64,000 nt of DNA from Sulfurospirillum cavolei (GCF_001548055.1 NZ_AP014724.1:2480001-2544000); one strand, 5' to 3'. Counted from the stretch's first letter, positions 26,073 through 36,322 are shown. Program-made: numbers and translations. Notes: generated by a model not told the origin, from the letters alone.

Positions 26073-28319
26073 TTAAAATTTTTGTCCGATCGTAAATTCA
26101 AACGTTGCGGTTCGGTCACCGGTTTCTTTCATTAACGGTTCCGCAAAGATCAAGTTAATAGGACCTAGAGGAGAAATCCATTCTAAAGCAAAACCGGTAC
26201 CGGCTCGTTTAATGTCCAAGCTGTCCTCGCCGATCATACCGTAATCCAAGAAGAGAGCACCACGCATTTTTAGTCGCTCGATCAACGGTATACTCATCTC
26301 AATCGAATTCACGAACATCGTGTTACCACCAAGTAGAGTGCTATGATCTTCCGGAGCTTTTGGAGCAATAGAGTTGGATTCATAACCACGAATGGTACGC
26401 ACGCCGCCCATATAAAACTTTTCACCGAAGGAATATTTTTCGTCCGAATCATTAATCGCAAGGTACTTGAATTGTGCTTTGTAGCGTAAAATTAAATCGT
26501 AATCGATTAAATCTTGTAACCCATAATAAATAGCAAATTTATTGACGCTGCTCATAAACTTTTCATCTCCACCGAGACCTGCGATCTCCAACGTCGTACT
26601 TGCCGTCATACCGCTACGTGGAAGATAATAATCGTCGGTGTTATTGAAGGAGATTCCGGGAACAACGGAGCTTTTAATCGTTGTTTCGTCCGTCCATAAA
26701 ATATCTTTATATTTTGTATACAATAAATCGGTACTGTCAATATCTAATTTACTTTGTTGGAGGATATATCCCAGAGAAACGCCCCAGTTGCGGGCAATTT
26801 TGCGCCCTAAAACAATATTAAATCCGTATTTCTTTTCGTCATAGTCATAGTAGTCGTTATCTGCGGCATAAATTTTCCCACTTAAACTGTACACCGAATC
26901 AAACAATCTTGGGTTGGCAAGAGAAATAGCTCCGTTAAGTTCACTATCGCTTCTTTCGACGTCGATACCGGCACGCAAGCCAGATCCGAAAATATTACCG
27001 TCGGAGAGACTGGCACTCAAAAGCAATCCGTCTGAAGAACCGTAACCGATACCGCCGCTAATGGTTCCGGTCGAAGCCTCTTTGACGTTAATCACTAAAT
27101 CAACGCTGTTTTTACTTAAACGCTCTTCCTTAATCTCCACGTCTTCAAAATAACCGGTTCGTTTTAATGCTTTTTTCGTATCGTCTACGTCCGTACGACT
27201 GTAAAGATCGCCGTTCGCCAAATAAACTTCACGTCGAACAACGCGATCGATCGTACGGCTATTACCTGCAATACGCACGCTATTAATATACACTTTTTCA
27301 CCGGGAACGACACGATAGACGATATTGGCAATGTGGTTTGTTTTATCATTTTTAACATCAGGAGAGACTTTTACGAAAGCATATCCAAGATCGGCAACTT
27401 TTGTTTCAATTAGCGTCATATCTTTACGCAATTTGGCAACGTTAAAGACTTTACCGTTTTGAAGGAACATCTCTTCGATTACCGCATTCACATCGATAAA
27501 TCCGTCCGGAATATCGATATTGATCGTACCGACTTTATATTGTTCGCCTTCGTTAATACTGTATGCTAAATCGGCGGTATAGCTGTCCATATACGTTCGA
27601 AGGAACGGCTGACTGACTTCACAATCCAAATAGCCTTTTTGCATATACGTATCTTTGATACGAGCCGAATCGTGTTCCAAATCGCCCGTACGCAATTTTC
27701 CGTCATTAAAGCCCCACATCCATGGAAGCCATTCTGCCTCTTTATTGGCGATATTCGGCTCAACGTCGTCATAATCAAGGGCTTTAGAACCGCATAACGT
27801 AACTTTTTTAATGACGATATTTTCACCGCGGTTAATGGCAAAGTCGAGTGAAATTGACAATTTTTCACTCATCGGTGACGTTTTAATTTCGACGACCGTA
27901 TCAAAATAGCCTTTGTCTTCGTAAAATTTAATAATTTTAAGCTTAGAGACTTCCGCACGTTCCGCATCGTACACTTCGCCTTTTTTAATCCCGGCAAGCT
28001 TTGCGATTTCGTCTTTGTCGCTGTCGCTAATACCTAAAAAATCGACTTTGGCGATAACCGGTTTTTCTTTCACGTGAAAGAGGAGTGCTCCTTCGCTAAC
28101 TTCTTCAACCCACACATCCTCAAAATAGTTTTGTTTATAGAGTGTTTTGATCGCTTTATCGATCTTTTCCATATCGACGGAGTCGCCGGCTCGCATATCG
28201 ATCATTTCCGAAGCCGTCTCAGGAGAGAGATGGATCAAACCGTCAAATTGAAGGCTTTTGAGTTGAGCCGCGCACAATGAAGTGGCGACAACAAGAGACA
28301 ACGCAGTTATTTTTTTCAT
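26073..28319 (-). CDS. bamA: Outer membrane assembly factor BamA
   Basis: 748 residues. The start at 28319 gives a signal peptide (KKITALSLVVATSLCAA); an upstream in-frame ATG would add 17 residues before it. POTRA repeats fill about 20-420, and the C-terminal barrel carries GGVRTIRGYESN (the RGY lid motif) and ends in a terminal Phe (FTIGQKF), as outer-membrane barrels do. It inserts beta-barrel proteins. Confidence 0.96.
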   Translation of the reverse strand: MKKITALSLVVATSLCAAQLKSLQFDGLIHLSPETASEMIDMRAGDSVDMEKIDKAIKTLYKQNYFEDVWVEEVSEGALLFHVKEKPVIAKVDFLGISDSDKDEIAKLAGIKKGEVYDAERAEVSKLKIIKFYEDKGYFDTVVEIKTSPMSEKLSISLDFAINRGENIVIKKVTLCGSKALDYDDVEPNIANKEAEWLPWMWGFNDGKLRTGDLEHDSARIKDTYMQKGYLDCEVSQPFLRTYMDSYTADLAYSINEGEQYKVGTINIDIPDGFIDVNAVIEEMFLQNGKVFNVAKLRKDMTLIETKVADLGYAFVKVSPDVKNDKTNHIANIVYRVVPGEKVYINSVRIAGNSRTIDRVVRREVYLANGDLYSRTDVDDTKKALKRTGYFEDVEIKEERLSKNSVDLVINVKEASTGTISGGIGYGSSDGLLLSASLSDGNIFGSGLRAGIDVERSDSELNGAISLANPRLFDSVYSLSGKIYAADNDYYDYDEKKYGFNIVLGRKIARNWGVSLGYILQQSKLDIDSTDLLYTKYKDILWTDETTIKSSVVPGISFNNTDDYYLPRSGMTASTTLEIAGLGGDEKFMSSVNKFAIYYGLQDLIDYDLILRYKAQFKYLAINDSDEKYSFGEKFYMGGVRTIRGYESNSIAPKAPEDHSTLLGGNTMFVNSIEMSIPLIERLKMRGALFLDYGMIGEDSLDIKRAGTGFALEWISPLGPINLIFAEPLMKETGDRTATFEFTIGQKF

Positions 28320-28359
28320 ACTGATTCGCCCTAGAATATAATTTTTAGATATTTTGAAA

Positions 28360-28365
28360 TATAAT
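28360..28365 (+). promoter_or_regulatory. -10 box of tyrA
   Basis: Perfect TATAAT in the bamA-tyrA divergent region, leaving a leader of about 75 bases that contains the hairpin at 28381-28421. Confidence 0.55.
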
Positions 28366-28380
28366 ACCATCTCTAGAATT

Positions 28381-28421
28381 AAGTGCCTATTAAACCTTCA
28401 AACGGTCTTGAAAAGGCACTT
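28381..28421 (+). promoter_or_regulatory. Two-tier stem-loop in the tyrA leader
   Basis: AAGTGCCT (28381-28388) pairs perfectly with AGGCACTT (28414-28421); inside it TTCAA (28397-28401) pairs with TTGAA (28408-28412). It lies 25 bases before the tyrA ATG, between promoter and RBS. Confidence 0.4.
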
Positions 28422-28446
28422 GGTGAGAGTGAATAAAGGAGAAAAA

Positions 28447-29274
28447 ATGGTCGTCGGAATTGTCGGACTTGGGCTTATGGGAGGATCGCTCGGTATTGCC
28501 CTCAAACATACAAAATTTGTCTCTAAAATCGTCGGTTTCGATCATAATCTCAGCCACTGCGAAGAAGCTTTAAAATTAGGTCTTGTGGAGGAAATCGTCT
28601 CGTTCTCGGAAATCAAACAATGCGACGTCATCTTTCTAGCCATACCCGTCGGAGGTATTATCAAAGCGATGCAAGAAATGCAAGACGTCTCTCCCGAAAC
28701 GACAATTATCGATCTGGGAAGTACGAAAGCTCAGATTGTCGATTCCGTTCCTGAGGCTATTCGTCAAAACTTTATTGCGGCACACCCGATGACCGGTACG
28801 GAAAAATTCGGTCCGAGTGCTGCCGTTGCCGAACTCTATCACGATAAGATCGTTGTATTGTGCGACACGTATCACAATAGCGAACAACATAAAAACAGAG
28901 CAATTCAAATCTTCTCGCATATCGGTATGAAAATCGTTTTTATGGATCCAAGTGCACACGATGCACATGCTTCGTTTATCTCCCACTTGCCGCATGTGAT
29001 TAGCTACGCTTTGGCCAATACGGTTATGGGGCAAGAAGACCCTAAAAGCATCTTGTCTTTAGCTGCCGGCGGGTTCAAAGATATGAGTCGCGTCGCAAAG
29101 AGTTCGCCTCAAATGTGGTCGAATATTTTTAAGCAAAATAAAGAAAATGTTTTGCGTTCGATTGAAATCTTTGAAGAAGAGTTAGAAAAATCAAAACAGA
29201 TGATTCAAGCGGAACAATGGGATGAGTTGGAAGCATGGATGCGTAAAGCTACGACGCTTCATAAAATTCTTTGA
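28447..29274 (+). CDS. tyrA: Prephenate dehydrogenase
   Basis: 275 residues. NAD-binding GIVGLGLMGGSLG at the N-terminus, then IPVGGIIKAMQEM, AAHPMTGTEKFGPSAA and SHLPHVISYALA. It makes hydroxyphenylpyruvate for tyrosine. ATG 28447 has AAGGAG upstream; an earlier in-frame ATG at 28354 would put 31 unrelated residues in front of the NAD fold. Convergent with fabH. Confidence 0.93.
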   Translation: MVVGIVGLGLMGGSLGIALKHTKFVSKIVGFDHNLSHCEEALKLGLVEEIVSFSEIKQCDVIFLAIPVGGIIKAMQEMQDVSPETTIIDLGSTKAQIVDSVPEAIRQNFIAAHPMTGTEKFGPSAAVAELYHDKIVVLCDTYHNSEQHKNRAIQIFSHIGMKIVFMDPSAHDAHASFISHLPHVISYALANTVMGQEDPKSILSLAAGGFKDMSRVAKSSPQMWSNIFKQNKENVLRSIEIFEEELEKSKQMIQAEQWDELEAWMRKATTLHKIL

Positions 29275-29285
29275 TGCACGTTATG

Positions 29286-29320
29286 CTTTACATGTAATGC
29301 CAAAAGGCTTACATGTAAAG
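29286..29320. terminator. Terminator-like hairpin built from two inverted TTACATGTAA palindromes
   Basis: CTTTACATGTAA-T-GCC, loop AAAA, GGC-TTACATGTAAAG: a 15-bp stem with one bulged T. It lies between the stops of convergent tyrA and fabH. Each arm is itself a palindrome. There is no long U-tract on either side, so termination efficiency is uncertain. Confidence 0.65.
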
Positions 29321-29328
29321 ATTCTTAC

Positions 29329-30321
29329 TTAATTTCCGCCAAATCGTACGAGAGCACTTGCCCACGTAAAACCGCCTCCGAACGTATCAAGAAGCATCAA
29401 ATCACCCTTATGAATACGCCCCGTCTCATAAGCGTCGTTAATCGCCATAGGAATAGACGCTGCGGAGGTGTTGCCGTATTTTTCAACCGTTAAAACGGTT
29501 TTTTCGATCGGAAAATTGAGTTTTTCCCGCACTGCATCAATGATACGGAAATTGGCTTGATGAGGAATAAAATGATCGACTTGCGACGCTTCAAGGCCGT
29601 TACTTTGCAAGATATCAACGACATCGTTGGTTAATGTTTTTACGGCGACTTTATAAACGTCATTGCCCTTCATTTTAATAAAGTTGAGGCGTTCGTCTAA
29701 AGTCTCTTGTGAACACGGATATTTAGATCCACAACCGGGAGTAATAAGGTAATCGGCATAATTTCCGTCCGCCGACGCATGCACGTCTACGATTGCTTCG
29801 TTTTTATTGTCGGTTGCTCCGATAATAGCCGCACCCGCTCCGTCTCCAAATAAAATACACGTCCCTCTGTCGGTATAATCCACCACGCTACTAATCTTTT
29901 CGGCACCGACAAGCAGAATCTTTTTCTTCATGCCTGATTCGATATAAGCCTTTGCCATGGAAAGCATGTAGACAAATCCGCTACATGCCGCACTTATGTC
30001 GTAGGCCATAACGTTCGTAATTCCTAATTTTGCGGCAATAATGCATGCGGTTGAGGGCATGCAAAGATGATCGGGAGAGAGTGTCGCACAGATAATCAAA
30101 TCGATCTCTTCTTTTGCGATACCGGATCGTGCAATGGCTATTTCAGCAGCTTTAGCTCCCAAATCACTGGTTGATTCTTCGGCACTGGCAATACGCCTCT
30201 CTTTGATTCCGGTACGTTTTTCAATCCATTCGTCGCTGGTATCGACCATTTTTTCAAGGTCGGCATTACTTAAAATGCGTGAAGGGACATAAGCTCCGAT
30301 CGATTTTAACGATGCGTACAC
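29329..30321 (-). CDS. fabH: 3-oxoacyl-ACP synthase III
   Basis: 330 residues. Catalytic Cys in [13 protein letters not shown], the His in [11 protein letters not shown] and the Asn in [11 protein letters not shown]. It starts fatty acid synthesis by condensing acetyl-CoA with malonyl-ACP. GTG start at 30321 with GGAG upstream, nine bases after plsX. Confidence 0.96.
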   Translation of the reverse strand: MYASLKSIGAYVPSRILSNADLEKMVDTSDEWIEKRTGIKERRIASAEESTSDLGAKAAEIAIARSGIAKEEIDLIICATLSPDHLCMPSTACIIAAKLGITNVMAYDISAACSGFVYMLSMAKAYIESGMKKKILLVGAEKISSVVDYTDRGTCILFGDGAGAAIIGATDNKNEAIVDVHASADGNYADYLITPGCGSKYPCSQETLDERLNFIKMKGNDVYKVAVKTLTNDVVDILQSNGLEASQVDHFIPHQANFRIIDAVREKLNFPIEKTVLTVEKYGNTSAASIPMAINDAYETGRIHKGDLMLLDTFGGGFTWASALVRFGGN

Positions 30322-30330
30322 GACTCTCCT

Positions 30331-31329
30331 TTATTGTGCGTGAGCTAAACGCTCTAGCTTAGTTTCGATATCGGTATTAATATTGGAATTGGAAAAGTTG
30401 ATAGCTTGAAAAATCGCGTTTTTCACGGCTTTGGCGTTACTCTTTCCGTGTCCGATAATAGCGCACCCATTAATACCGATTAACGGCGCTCCGCCGTATT
30501 CCGCATAATCGACTTGCTTTTTTAAGACCGTAAATACTTTACGCATTAATACGGCACCCGCAATTGCAAGAGGGGATCGCCTCACGTTTTGTTTGATAAT
30601 CTTAGTAATCGAATCGGCAACGCCTTCACTGGTTTTGAGTAAAATATTACCGACAAAACCGTCACATACGATCACGTCGACGGAGCCGTCAAAAATATTG
30701 TTCCCCTCAACGTTTCCGACAAAGCTCTCCAATTTTTTTAAACTGAGAAATGCTTCTTTGGTTGTTTCGTTGCCTTTGCTTTCCTCTTCGCCGTTAGACA
30801 AAAGTCCTACTTTCGGCTTAGTGATTTTTAAAACGTCCTTAACGTACGTTTCGCCCATCACGGCAAACTGCACTAAATGCTCCGCTTTACAATCCACGTT
30901 AGCACCGACATCCAGAACCAAACTAAGCTTTCCGGATATTGCCGTCGGCATCATGGTCGCAATAGCAGGACGAAGTACGCCTTTGAGTCTTCCGATGCGA
31001 AGCGTTGCCAAGCTCATTGTTGCACCGCTGTGCCCCATCGATACGATGGCATCGGCTTGTCGGTCGCGCACTAAATCAACGGCTTTGTAAATTGAGGTTT
31101 CTTTACGTTTTAACGCATTGGTGGCCGCTTCATGCATGTCTAAAACGTCGTTTGCTTCAATAAAGCAGATTCGATCAAAAAAAGATTCGGGGATAAGCGG
31201 CTTTAAAAGGGTCGTATTTCCGACCAACAAAGCCTTAAACTGACGCTCTCTTAGCGCTTGGAGCGTTCCTTCAACAATAGGCGCGGGACCGAAGTCCCCA
31301 CCCATGGCATCAATTGCTATTGTTAGCAT
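30331..31329 (-). CDS. plsX: Phosphate acyltransferase PlsX
   Basis: 332 residues: [18 protein letters not shown], then [15 protein letters not shown] and [14 protein letters not shown]. It converts acyl-ACP to acyl-phosphate for PlsY. Its ATG directly follows the TAA of rpmF. The rpmF-plsX-fabH order is widely conserved. Confidence 0.96.
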   Translation of the reverse strand: MLTIAIDAMGGDFGPAPIVEGTLQALRERQFKALLVGNTTLLKPLIPESFFDRICFIEANDVLDMHEAATNALKRKETSIYKAVDLVRDRQADAIVSMGHSGATMSLATLRIGRLKGVLRPAIATMMPTAISGKLSLVLDVGANVDCKAEHLVQFAVMGETYVKDVLKITKPKVGLLSNGEEESKGNETTKEAFLSLKKLESFVGNVEGNNIFDGSVDVIVCDGFVGNILLKTSEGVADSITKIIKQNVRRSPLAIAGAVLMRKVFTVLKKQVDYAEYGGAPLIGINGCAIIGHGKSNAKAVKNAIFQAINFSNSNINTDIETKLERLAHAQ

Positions 31330-31482
31330 TTAGTTTTTATATTCGCCTGTTGTTTTGTTAATTCTATGAGGCATTTTCCATGTGCCATCATTGTCTTTGA
31401 CCGGCATAGGAAGAGTTACTTTATAATGTGTTCTTCTTTTTGCGGCTCTTGTTTTACTCACGCGTCTCTTTGGTACTGCCAT
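31330..31482 (-). CDS. rpmF: Ribosomal protein L32
   Basis: 50 residues, [16 protein letters not shown] at the N-terminus, ending with [12 protein letters not shown]. No cysteines, so it is the zinc-free form of L32. The ATG is one base past the TAA of the DUF177 gene, whose last codons (KGE) contain its RBS AAAGGAG. Confidence 0.95.
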   Translation of the reverse strand: MAVPKRRVSKTRAAKRRTHYKVTLPMPVKDNDGTWKMPHRINKTTGEYKN

Positions 31483-31483
31483 T

Positions 31484-31852
31484 TTATTCTCCTTTTAATA
31501 ATTCACATTGCCCACAATAGTGGTAATCGCTTTTAAATGCTTCAATCTCACTTTGCATCATCATATCAAAATCGATAGAGCCTTCAAAAAATTCTATTAC
31601 GTTTAGAAGTTCTTCACCCTCTTTGTCGGTATACAACCCCTCACTGGCAAAGACTTCAACCGTCTCTTCAATCGGCAAACAAAACGTTTCGGCACAACGA
31701 TCGCAAGCATGTTGAAGCGTGCCTAAAAGTTTTCCGTTACATTTAACGAGAGTTTTGTCCACTTTGACGGCTTCACCGAAAAAATGTACGTCTCCCGTAC
31801 GTGTTTCAAAATGAATTCCGCTTATGGGAATCTTTTTGAACTCGACGACCAT
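31484..31852 (-). CDS. DUF177/YceD-like protein
   Basis: 122 residues. Central CDRCAETF and C-terminal CGQC form a likely zinc ribbon, as in DUF177 proteins, which almost always precede rpmF. YceD-type proteins are linked to 23S rRNA accumulation; the mechanism is unknown. Confidence 0.88.
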   Translation of the reverse strand: MVVEFKKIPISGIHFETRTGDVHFFGEAVKVDKTLVKCNGKLLGTLQHACDRCAETFCLPIEETVEVFASEGLYTDKEGEELLNVIEFFEGSIDFDMMMQSEIEAFKSDYHYCGQCELLKGE

Positions 31853-31857
31853 AAGGA

Positions 31858-32271
31858 TTAAAGAATTTCTCTTCGTGCAAAAAAGAAATCAATTTCGATT
31901 TTTGCATTTTCCAAACTGTCGCTACCGTGAACCGCATTAGCATCGATACTCTCGGCAAAATCAGCACGAATCGTTCCTTTTGCCGCTTCTTTAGGGTTTG
32001 TTGCACCCATAAGTTCACGGTTTTTTGCCACCGCGTTTTCGCCTTCTAGCACCATAACAACTACCGGACCGCTAATCATAAACTTGACAAGATCACCGAA
32101 AAACGGTCTACTTGCATGAACGGCGTAAAAAGCTTCGGCATCGGCTTGGCTTAATTGTACTTTTTTCATTGCCGCAATTTTTAATCCGTTTGATTCAAAT
32201 CTGTCAACAATTTTACCGATAACATTTTTAGCTACGGCATCCGGCTTAATAATGGATAGTGTGTTCTCCAC
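31858..32271 (-). CDS. ndk: Nucleoside diphosphate kinase
   Basis: 137 residues, normal length. Active His in [13 protein letters not shown]-terminal [10 protein letters not shown]. It balances NTP pools. GTG start at 32271 with AGGAG upstream; five bases separate it from the DUF177 gene. Confidence 0.97.
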   Translation of the reverse strand: MENTLSIIKPDAVAKNVIGKIVDRFESNGLKIAAMKKVQLSQADAEAFYAVHASRPFFGDLVKFMISGPVVVMVLEGENAVAKNRELMGATNPKEAAKGTIRADFAESIDANAVHGSDSLENAKIEIDFFFARREIL

Positions 32272-32330
32272 AATTTTCTCCTAAATAGATCATTAAATTT
32301 TATAAACTTTACAGGGAATTAGAACGTGGG

Positions 32331-32336
32331 AGTATA
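32331..32336 (-). promoter_or_regulatory. -10 box of ndk-DUF177-rpmF-plsX-fabH
   Basis: TATACT on the minus strand, between the ferredoxin terminator and ndk. Confidence 0.5.
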
Positions 32337-32378
32337 GCAGAATTTTTTTTTAATATCAATTAAATTTTATTTTTGATC

Positions 32379-32405
32379 AAAAACAAAGAGGGGAATCCCT
32401 CTTTG
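32379..32405 (-). terminator. Rho-independent terminator of the ferredoxin gene
   Basis: CAAAGAGGG and CCCTCTTTG, perfect 9-bp stem with a four-base loop, followed on the minus strand by TTTTT. Confidence 0.88.
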
Positions 32406-32414
32406 CGTACAAAC

Positions 32415-32699
32415 TTATTCAGCACAAGGCGTTGTGCCTTTTCTCATCTCAGCACCGATTTCGTCACGGCTAGGTTGACCTGGATATGGTGCATCCCAGA
32501 CGATACAACCTTCCGTCGGACAGGCTTCTGCACAAGCGGGCGCATCATGATGGCCTACGCACTCAACACATTTATCTGCATAAACATAATAAATATCGGC
32601 ACCTGTCGGGTTATCGCTATCGTCAACGATTGCACTTACAGGACACTCATCAATACACGCACCGCATGCGATACAAATATCACTAATCTTTACTGCCAT
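32415..32699 (-). CDS. 2[4Fe-4S] ferredoxin, second paralogue
   Basis: 94 residues. C-I-A-C-G-A-C-I-D-E-C-P binds the first cluster; C-V-E-C, an eight-residue insert and C-A-E-A-C-P bind the second. A C-terminal tail of about 25 residues is longer than in the paralogue at 24286. It sits next to ndk, as in Campylobacter. Single-gene unit with its own terminator. Confidence 0.93.
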   Translation of the reverse strand: MAVKISDICIACGACIDECPVSAIVDDSDNPTGADIYYVYADKCVECVGHHDAPACAEACPTEGCIVWDAPYPGQPSRDEIGAEMRKGTTPCAE

Positions 32700-33102
32700 T
32701 ATTTCTCCTTTACTCGATGGGTTTACTCGCTAAAAACTATATCGAAACTAAATTAAAATTGATATTAAATCCAAATGCTCGTTTTAAACTCACAAAGGGC
32801 TTAATTTAGCCGGTTTTAACCGGAACCTTTTCTCTCTACAACAACCAAGATATCTTGCCCGACACTAATTGTATCAAAGAAATCTTACATTAATTTCGTA
32901 GCATGAAAATAGCTTACTAGCTTCGTGTTTTATTTTGTATGCTTGTCATAAATAAGCGTTGCATTTCTTTAACATGTTAAGATTTATAAGGTTCCTTTTT
33001 CTAAAAGGTAAATAATAATTTATCTTTCTACGTTTCGTTTAACTTATCGAAAGGTTTTTTTTCATACTATTATTCCAACATAATTTTAATGCGAGGTTCC
33101 AG
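32700..33102. other. 403-bp intergenic region between ferredoxin and MCP genes
   Basis: The longest gene-free stretch of the window. It is AT-rich, has no open frame of note and must hold the promoters of the divergent ferredoxin and MCP genes. Only the inverted repeat at 32810-32823 stands out. I see no RNA gene in it. Confidence 0.6.
32810..32823. promoter_or_regulatory. Perfect inverted repeat, possible operator
   Basis: CCGGTT-TT-AACCGG, a GC-rich dyad in an AT-rich region, 111 bases upstream of the ferredoxin start. The size suits a dimeric regulator; identity unknown. Confidence 0.35.
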
Positions 33103-35073
33103 ATGAATTCATTAGCTAAAAAAGTGACGATTTTACAAGTCCTAATCGTTTCAATTTCTATTTTCGCATTTATCGTATATATCAACTTTTATTTAGGTAC
33201 GTATATCAAACAAGAGACCGAACAAAAAATCACGATGAGTATCACCGAACTCGAAAGAACCGTACAAGTCTACAACAGTGCATTGGAAGATACGGCCTTG
33301 AAACTCTATAGAATCTTTGAATCCCGATTCGGTAGCTTTGCACTCCATTCTAACGACACCGTCAACGTAAACGGCATTAAAACCCCGCGCATCACTGCCG
33401 GTGATTTTACGCTCAACAACAATTTTGCTTCCGTCGACGCTTTCACGAGTTTAACGGATGCCGTTGCAACCGTTTTTGTCAAAAGCGGCGATGATTTCGT
33501 CCGTATCTCAACTTCTTTGAAAAAAGAAGACGGTTCCCGTGCAATGGGTACTTTTTTAGGGAAAAACAGCCCGGCTTATATTCCGATTATGAATAAACAA
33601 AACTATATCGGTAATGCGCGCCTCTTCGGTAAAGACTACATTACCGTTTACGCGCCCATCATCGAAGACGACCAAATCCTAGGCATTCTTTTTATCGGTT
33701 ATAACTTCACCGACGGATTAAAAAACCTTAAAAAGCAGATTAGCCAAATGAAAATCGGCGAATCGGGTTATTTCTACGCGATCAATACCAAAGGCGAATC
33801 TTACGACATTCATCCCCAATACGATACGAAAAAAGTCGCATCCGAATTGGACAAAAAAATTCTAACGCAAAAACAAGGCTTATTTCATATTTCGCAAGAT
33901 GGTGCGGAAAAGATCGTCAGCTTTAAACCGTTTGACAAATGGAATTGGATTTTAGTCGCAGAAGCAAACGAAGCCGATTTTCAAGTCGCCAACCAAAAAC
34001 TGCTCAATAACCTCATTATCGCATCGCTTATCATGACAATCGTTATGTTAATAATTATTTGGCAAATTATCAACCGCATTATCGCAAAACCGCTTCATCA
34101 TTTAATCGTAAAAGCAAAGGAGCTTTCAAGCGGTAACGGAGATTTGACGCGTAAATTAGAAGTCAAAGGAACGGACGAGATCGCTCAGGCGAGCGAACAA
34201 ATCAATCGATTTATCGATAAAGTCCATGATTTGATTTGTAATGCCAAATCTATGTCAAGCGAAAACTCTTCTATCTCCTACGAACTTTCAACAACTTCGT
34301 TACATGTCGAAAAATTAGTCGAGCAATCAACCGATATTGTTTTGCAAACAACGACGCAAGCAGAGCAAATCAAAAACAATATGACGCAATCGATGTCTTA
34401 TGCCAAAAACAGCAAAGAGGATATGACAAGAGCCAACCAATCCCTCCGATCTGCCAGTCAAGCCGTTATCGAACTAACCAAAGAAATTCAACAAAGCTCT
34501 ATGACCGAAATCGAACTTGCGCAAAAACTCAGCCAATTAAGTGCCGATGCGGAGCAAGTGAAAAGCGTCTTAACGGTTATCAGCGATATCGCCGACCAGA
34601 CAAATCTTTTGGCTCTCAATGCCGCAATAGAAGCCGCACGCGCGGGCGAACACGGACGAGGCTTTGCGGTTGTTGCCGATGAAGTACGAAAACTAGCCGA
34701 AAGAACGCAAAAAAGTCTTTTTGAAATTAACGCGACCATTAACGTTATCGTCCAAGCCATCGTCAACTCAAGCGATCAGATGAGCCAAAACTCTCACAAA
34801 GTCGAAGACCTCGCCAATCGTGCCCATAAAGTAGAATCAAGCCTACAAGAAAGCTTCCAATTGATTGATGCTGTAACGAAAATTACTGAAAATACCGTTG
34901 ATGATTACCTCAAAACAGGCAATGAAATCGAAATTATTATTGCTAAAATAGCCCAAATCAATAAAATTTCAACGGAAAATAGCCGTAGCGTCGAGGAAAT
35001 TGCTTCTGCGGCAGATCATTTGAGTAAAATGACGGAAAATCTCAATCAAAAACTCGGTGAATTTCGGACTTAA
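33103..35073 (+). CDS. Methyl-accepting chemotaxis protein with Cache domain
   Basis: 656 residues. Membrane segments at about 9-30 and 303-325 flank a Cache-type ligand-binding domain with [11 protein letters not shown] and [19 protein letters not shown] segment follows, then the signalling domain whose tip [20 protein letters not shown] is near residue 507. There is no C-terminal methyltransferase-binding pentapeptide. It reports an unknown ligand to CheA/CheW (52052-54905). A TTACATGT octamer lies at 34300. Confidence 0.93.
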   Translation: MNSLAKKVTILQVLIVSISIFAFIVYINFYLGTYIKQETEQKITMSITELERTVQVYNSALEDTALKLYRIFESRFGSFALHSNDTVNVNGIKTPRITAGDFTLNNNFASVDAFTSLTDAVATVFVKSGDDFVRISTSLKKEDGSRAMGTFLGKNSPAYIPIMNKQNYIGNARLFGKDYITVYAPIIEDDQILGILFIGYNFTDGLKNLKKQISQMKIGESGYFYAINTKGESYDIHPQYDTKKVASELDKKILTQKQGLFHISQDGAEKIVSFKPFDKWNWILVAEANEADFQVANQKLLNNLIIASLIMTIVMLIIIWQIINRIIAKPLHHLIVKAKELSSGNGDLTRKLEVKGTDEIAQASEQINRFIDKVHDLICNAKSMSSENSSISYELSTTSLHVEKLVEQSTDIVLQTTTQAEQIKNNMTQSMSYAKNSKEDMTRANQSLRSASQAVIELTKEIQQSSMTEIELAQKLSQLSADAEQVKSVLTVISDIADQTNLLALNAAIEAARAGEHGRGFAVVADEVRKLAERTQKSLFEINATINVIVQAIVNSSDQMSQNSHKVEDLANRAHKVESSLQESFQLIDAVTKITENTVDDYLKTGNEIEIIIAKIAQINKISTENSRSVEEIASAADHLSKMTENLNQKLGEFRT

Positions 35074-35140
35074 AAGTTGGGGAAAGCTTATAAGAGCTAA
35101 TTAGTCTTATTTGTTAAAAACGATTTTTTGTATTTAACTA

Positions 35141-35146
35141 TATAAT
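35141..35146 (+). promoter_or_regulatory. -10 box of the peroxiredoxin gene
   Basis: Perfect TATAAT, 37 bases before the ATG, with AAAGGA as RBS. Confidence 0.55.
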
Positions 35147-35183
35147 TTACGTATCAATAAAAATTCCTATCTAAAGGATCTAC

Positions 35184-35780
35184 ATGTTAGTTACAAATAA
35201 AGCTCCAGATTTTACGGCGACGGCCGTTTTAGGTGACAATCAAATTGTGGATAATTTCAACCTCTATCAAAATTTTGGCTCTAAAGGAACCGTACTCTTC
35301 TTTTATCCTTTGGATTTTACGTTCGTATGCCCTTCCGAAATTATCGCTTTCGATAAGCGTTTAGGAGAGTTTACAAGCCGCGGTATCAATGTTATCGGTG
35401 TATCGATCGATTCTCAATTCTCACACTTCGCATGGAAAAATACGCCGGTTGACCATGGCGGAATCGGACAAGTTAAATTCCCGCTTGTTGCAGATATTAC
35501 CAAACAAATTTCCCGTGACTACGACGTGCTATTTCAAGAAGGCGTTGCACTACGCGGATCGTTTTTGATCGACAAAGACGGCACTGTCAGACATGCAGTC
35601 ATTAACGATTTACCGCTTGGTAGAAATATCGACGAAATGTTAAGAATGATCGATACGATGCTTTTTACGAACGAGTACGGTGAAGTATGCCCTGCCGGTT
35701 GGCAAAAAGGCGATAAAGGAATGAAAGCGACGACCGAAGGCGTTGCAGACTATCTTGCACACAACTCCGATAAACTTTAA
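35184..35780 (+). CDS. ahpC: Typical 2-Cys peroxiredoxin (AhpC/TSA family)
   Basis: 198 residues. Peroxidatic C49 in DFTFVCPSEI and resolving C169 in EVCPAGW. It reduces hydrogen peroxide and organic peroxides in the cytoplasm. It is convergent with the PerR-type repressor gene, with a shared terminator, which fits peroxide-responsive control. Confidence 0.94.
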   Translation: MLVTNKAPDFTATAVLGDNQIVDNFNLYQNFGSKGTVLFFYPLDFTFVCPSEIIAFDKRLGEFTSRGINVIGVSIDSQFSHFAWKNTPVDHGGIGQVKFPLVADITKQISRDYDVLFQEGVALRGSFLIDKDGTVRHAVINDLPLGRNIDEMLRMIDTMLFTNEYGEVCPAGWQKGDKGMKATTEGVADYLAHNSDKL

Positions 35781-35786
35781 TCTTTA

Positions 35787-35810
35787 GAAAGAGAGCATTA
35801 GCTCTCTTTC
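35787..35810. terminator. Bidirectional terminator between ahpC and perR
   Basis: GAAAGAGAGC - ATTA - GCTCTCTTTC, perfect 10-bp stem, followed by T-rich bases. Confidence 0.85.
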
Positions 35811-35836
35811 ATTCTCTCTAATTCTTTCAAAATTTC

Positions 35837-36247
35837 CTATTTACAAAATCGGCAATGTGAAACGGAAGCAATAACGTCCATGCGTAAGATATGAATCTTT
35901 TGCTTTTCCTCCAATGCCGCTTGATAGTCGAATAAATTTTGATCGTAATCGCTATCCTCGATTGCGCCGCAAGACGAACAAACCACGTGAATATGAGGTT
36001 TTGAATAAATATCGTAACGCATTTTGCCGTCGGCAACGTTTACCTCGATAACCACGCCTTTTTCTTTTAACATCGCAAGGTTTTTATAAACCGTCGCAAG
36101 CGACATAGAAGGATTTTCTTTTTTGAGGGAATCATATAAATCGTCAATGGTCGGATGTGTTTTTTTATCCAGTTCTTTTAAAACAGAAATGCGTTGGGGC
36201 GTTGCTTTAAGCTCTTTGCTCTTGAGTAGCTGAATAAAGTCGTTCAT
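35837..36247 (-). CDS. perR: Fur-family repressor, PerR-like
   Basis: 136 residues. Helix-turn-helix region with MSLATVYKNLAMLKEKGVV, metal site HIHVVCSSCG and C-terminal CRFC, giving the two zinc CxxC pairs. PerR senses peroxide by oxidation of metal ligands and represses defence genes. It follows dxs, as in C. jejuni, and faces ahpC. Confidence 0.88.
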   Translation of the reverse strand: MNDFIQLLKSKELKATPQRISVLKELDKKTHPTIDDLYDSLKKENPSMSLATVYKNLAMLKEKGVVIEVNVADGKMRYDIYSKPHIHVVCSSCGAIEDSDYDQNLFDYQAALEEKQKIHILRMDVIASVSHCRFCK

Positions 36248-36299
36248 CTCATTCCCCTCCTCTTTAAAAATTTTCTATATCATGCCATACGATCGTTCA

Positions 36300-36322
36300 A
36301 ATTAGATGAAAAATTTCTAATT
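36300..36322 (-). promoter_or_regulatory. Inverted repeat upstream of perR
   Basis: AATTAGA-N9-TCTAATT in the short dxs-perR spacer, where the perR promoter must lie. AT-rich dyads of this size are typical Fur-family operators, so autorepression is plausible. Confidence 0.4.
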
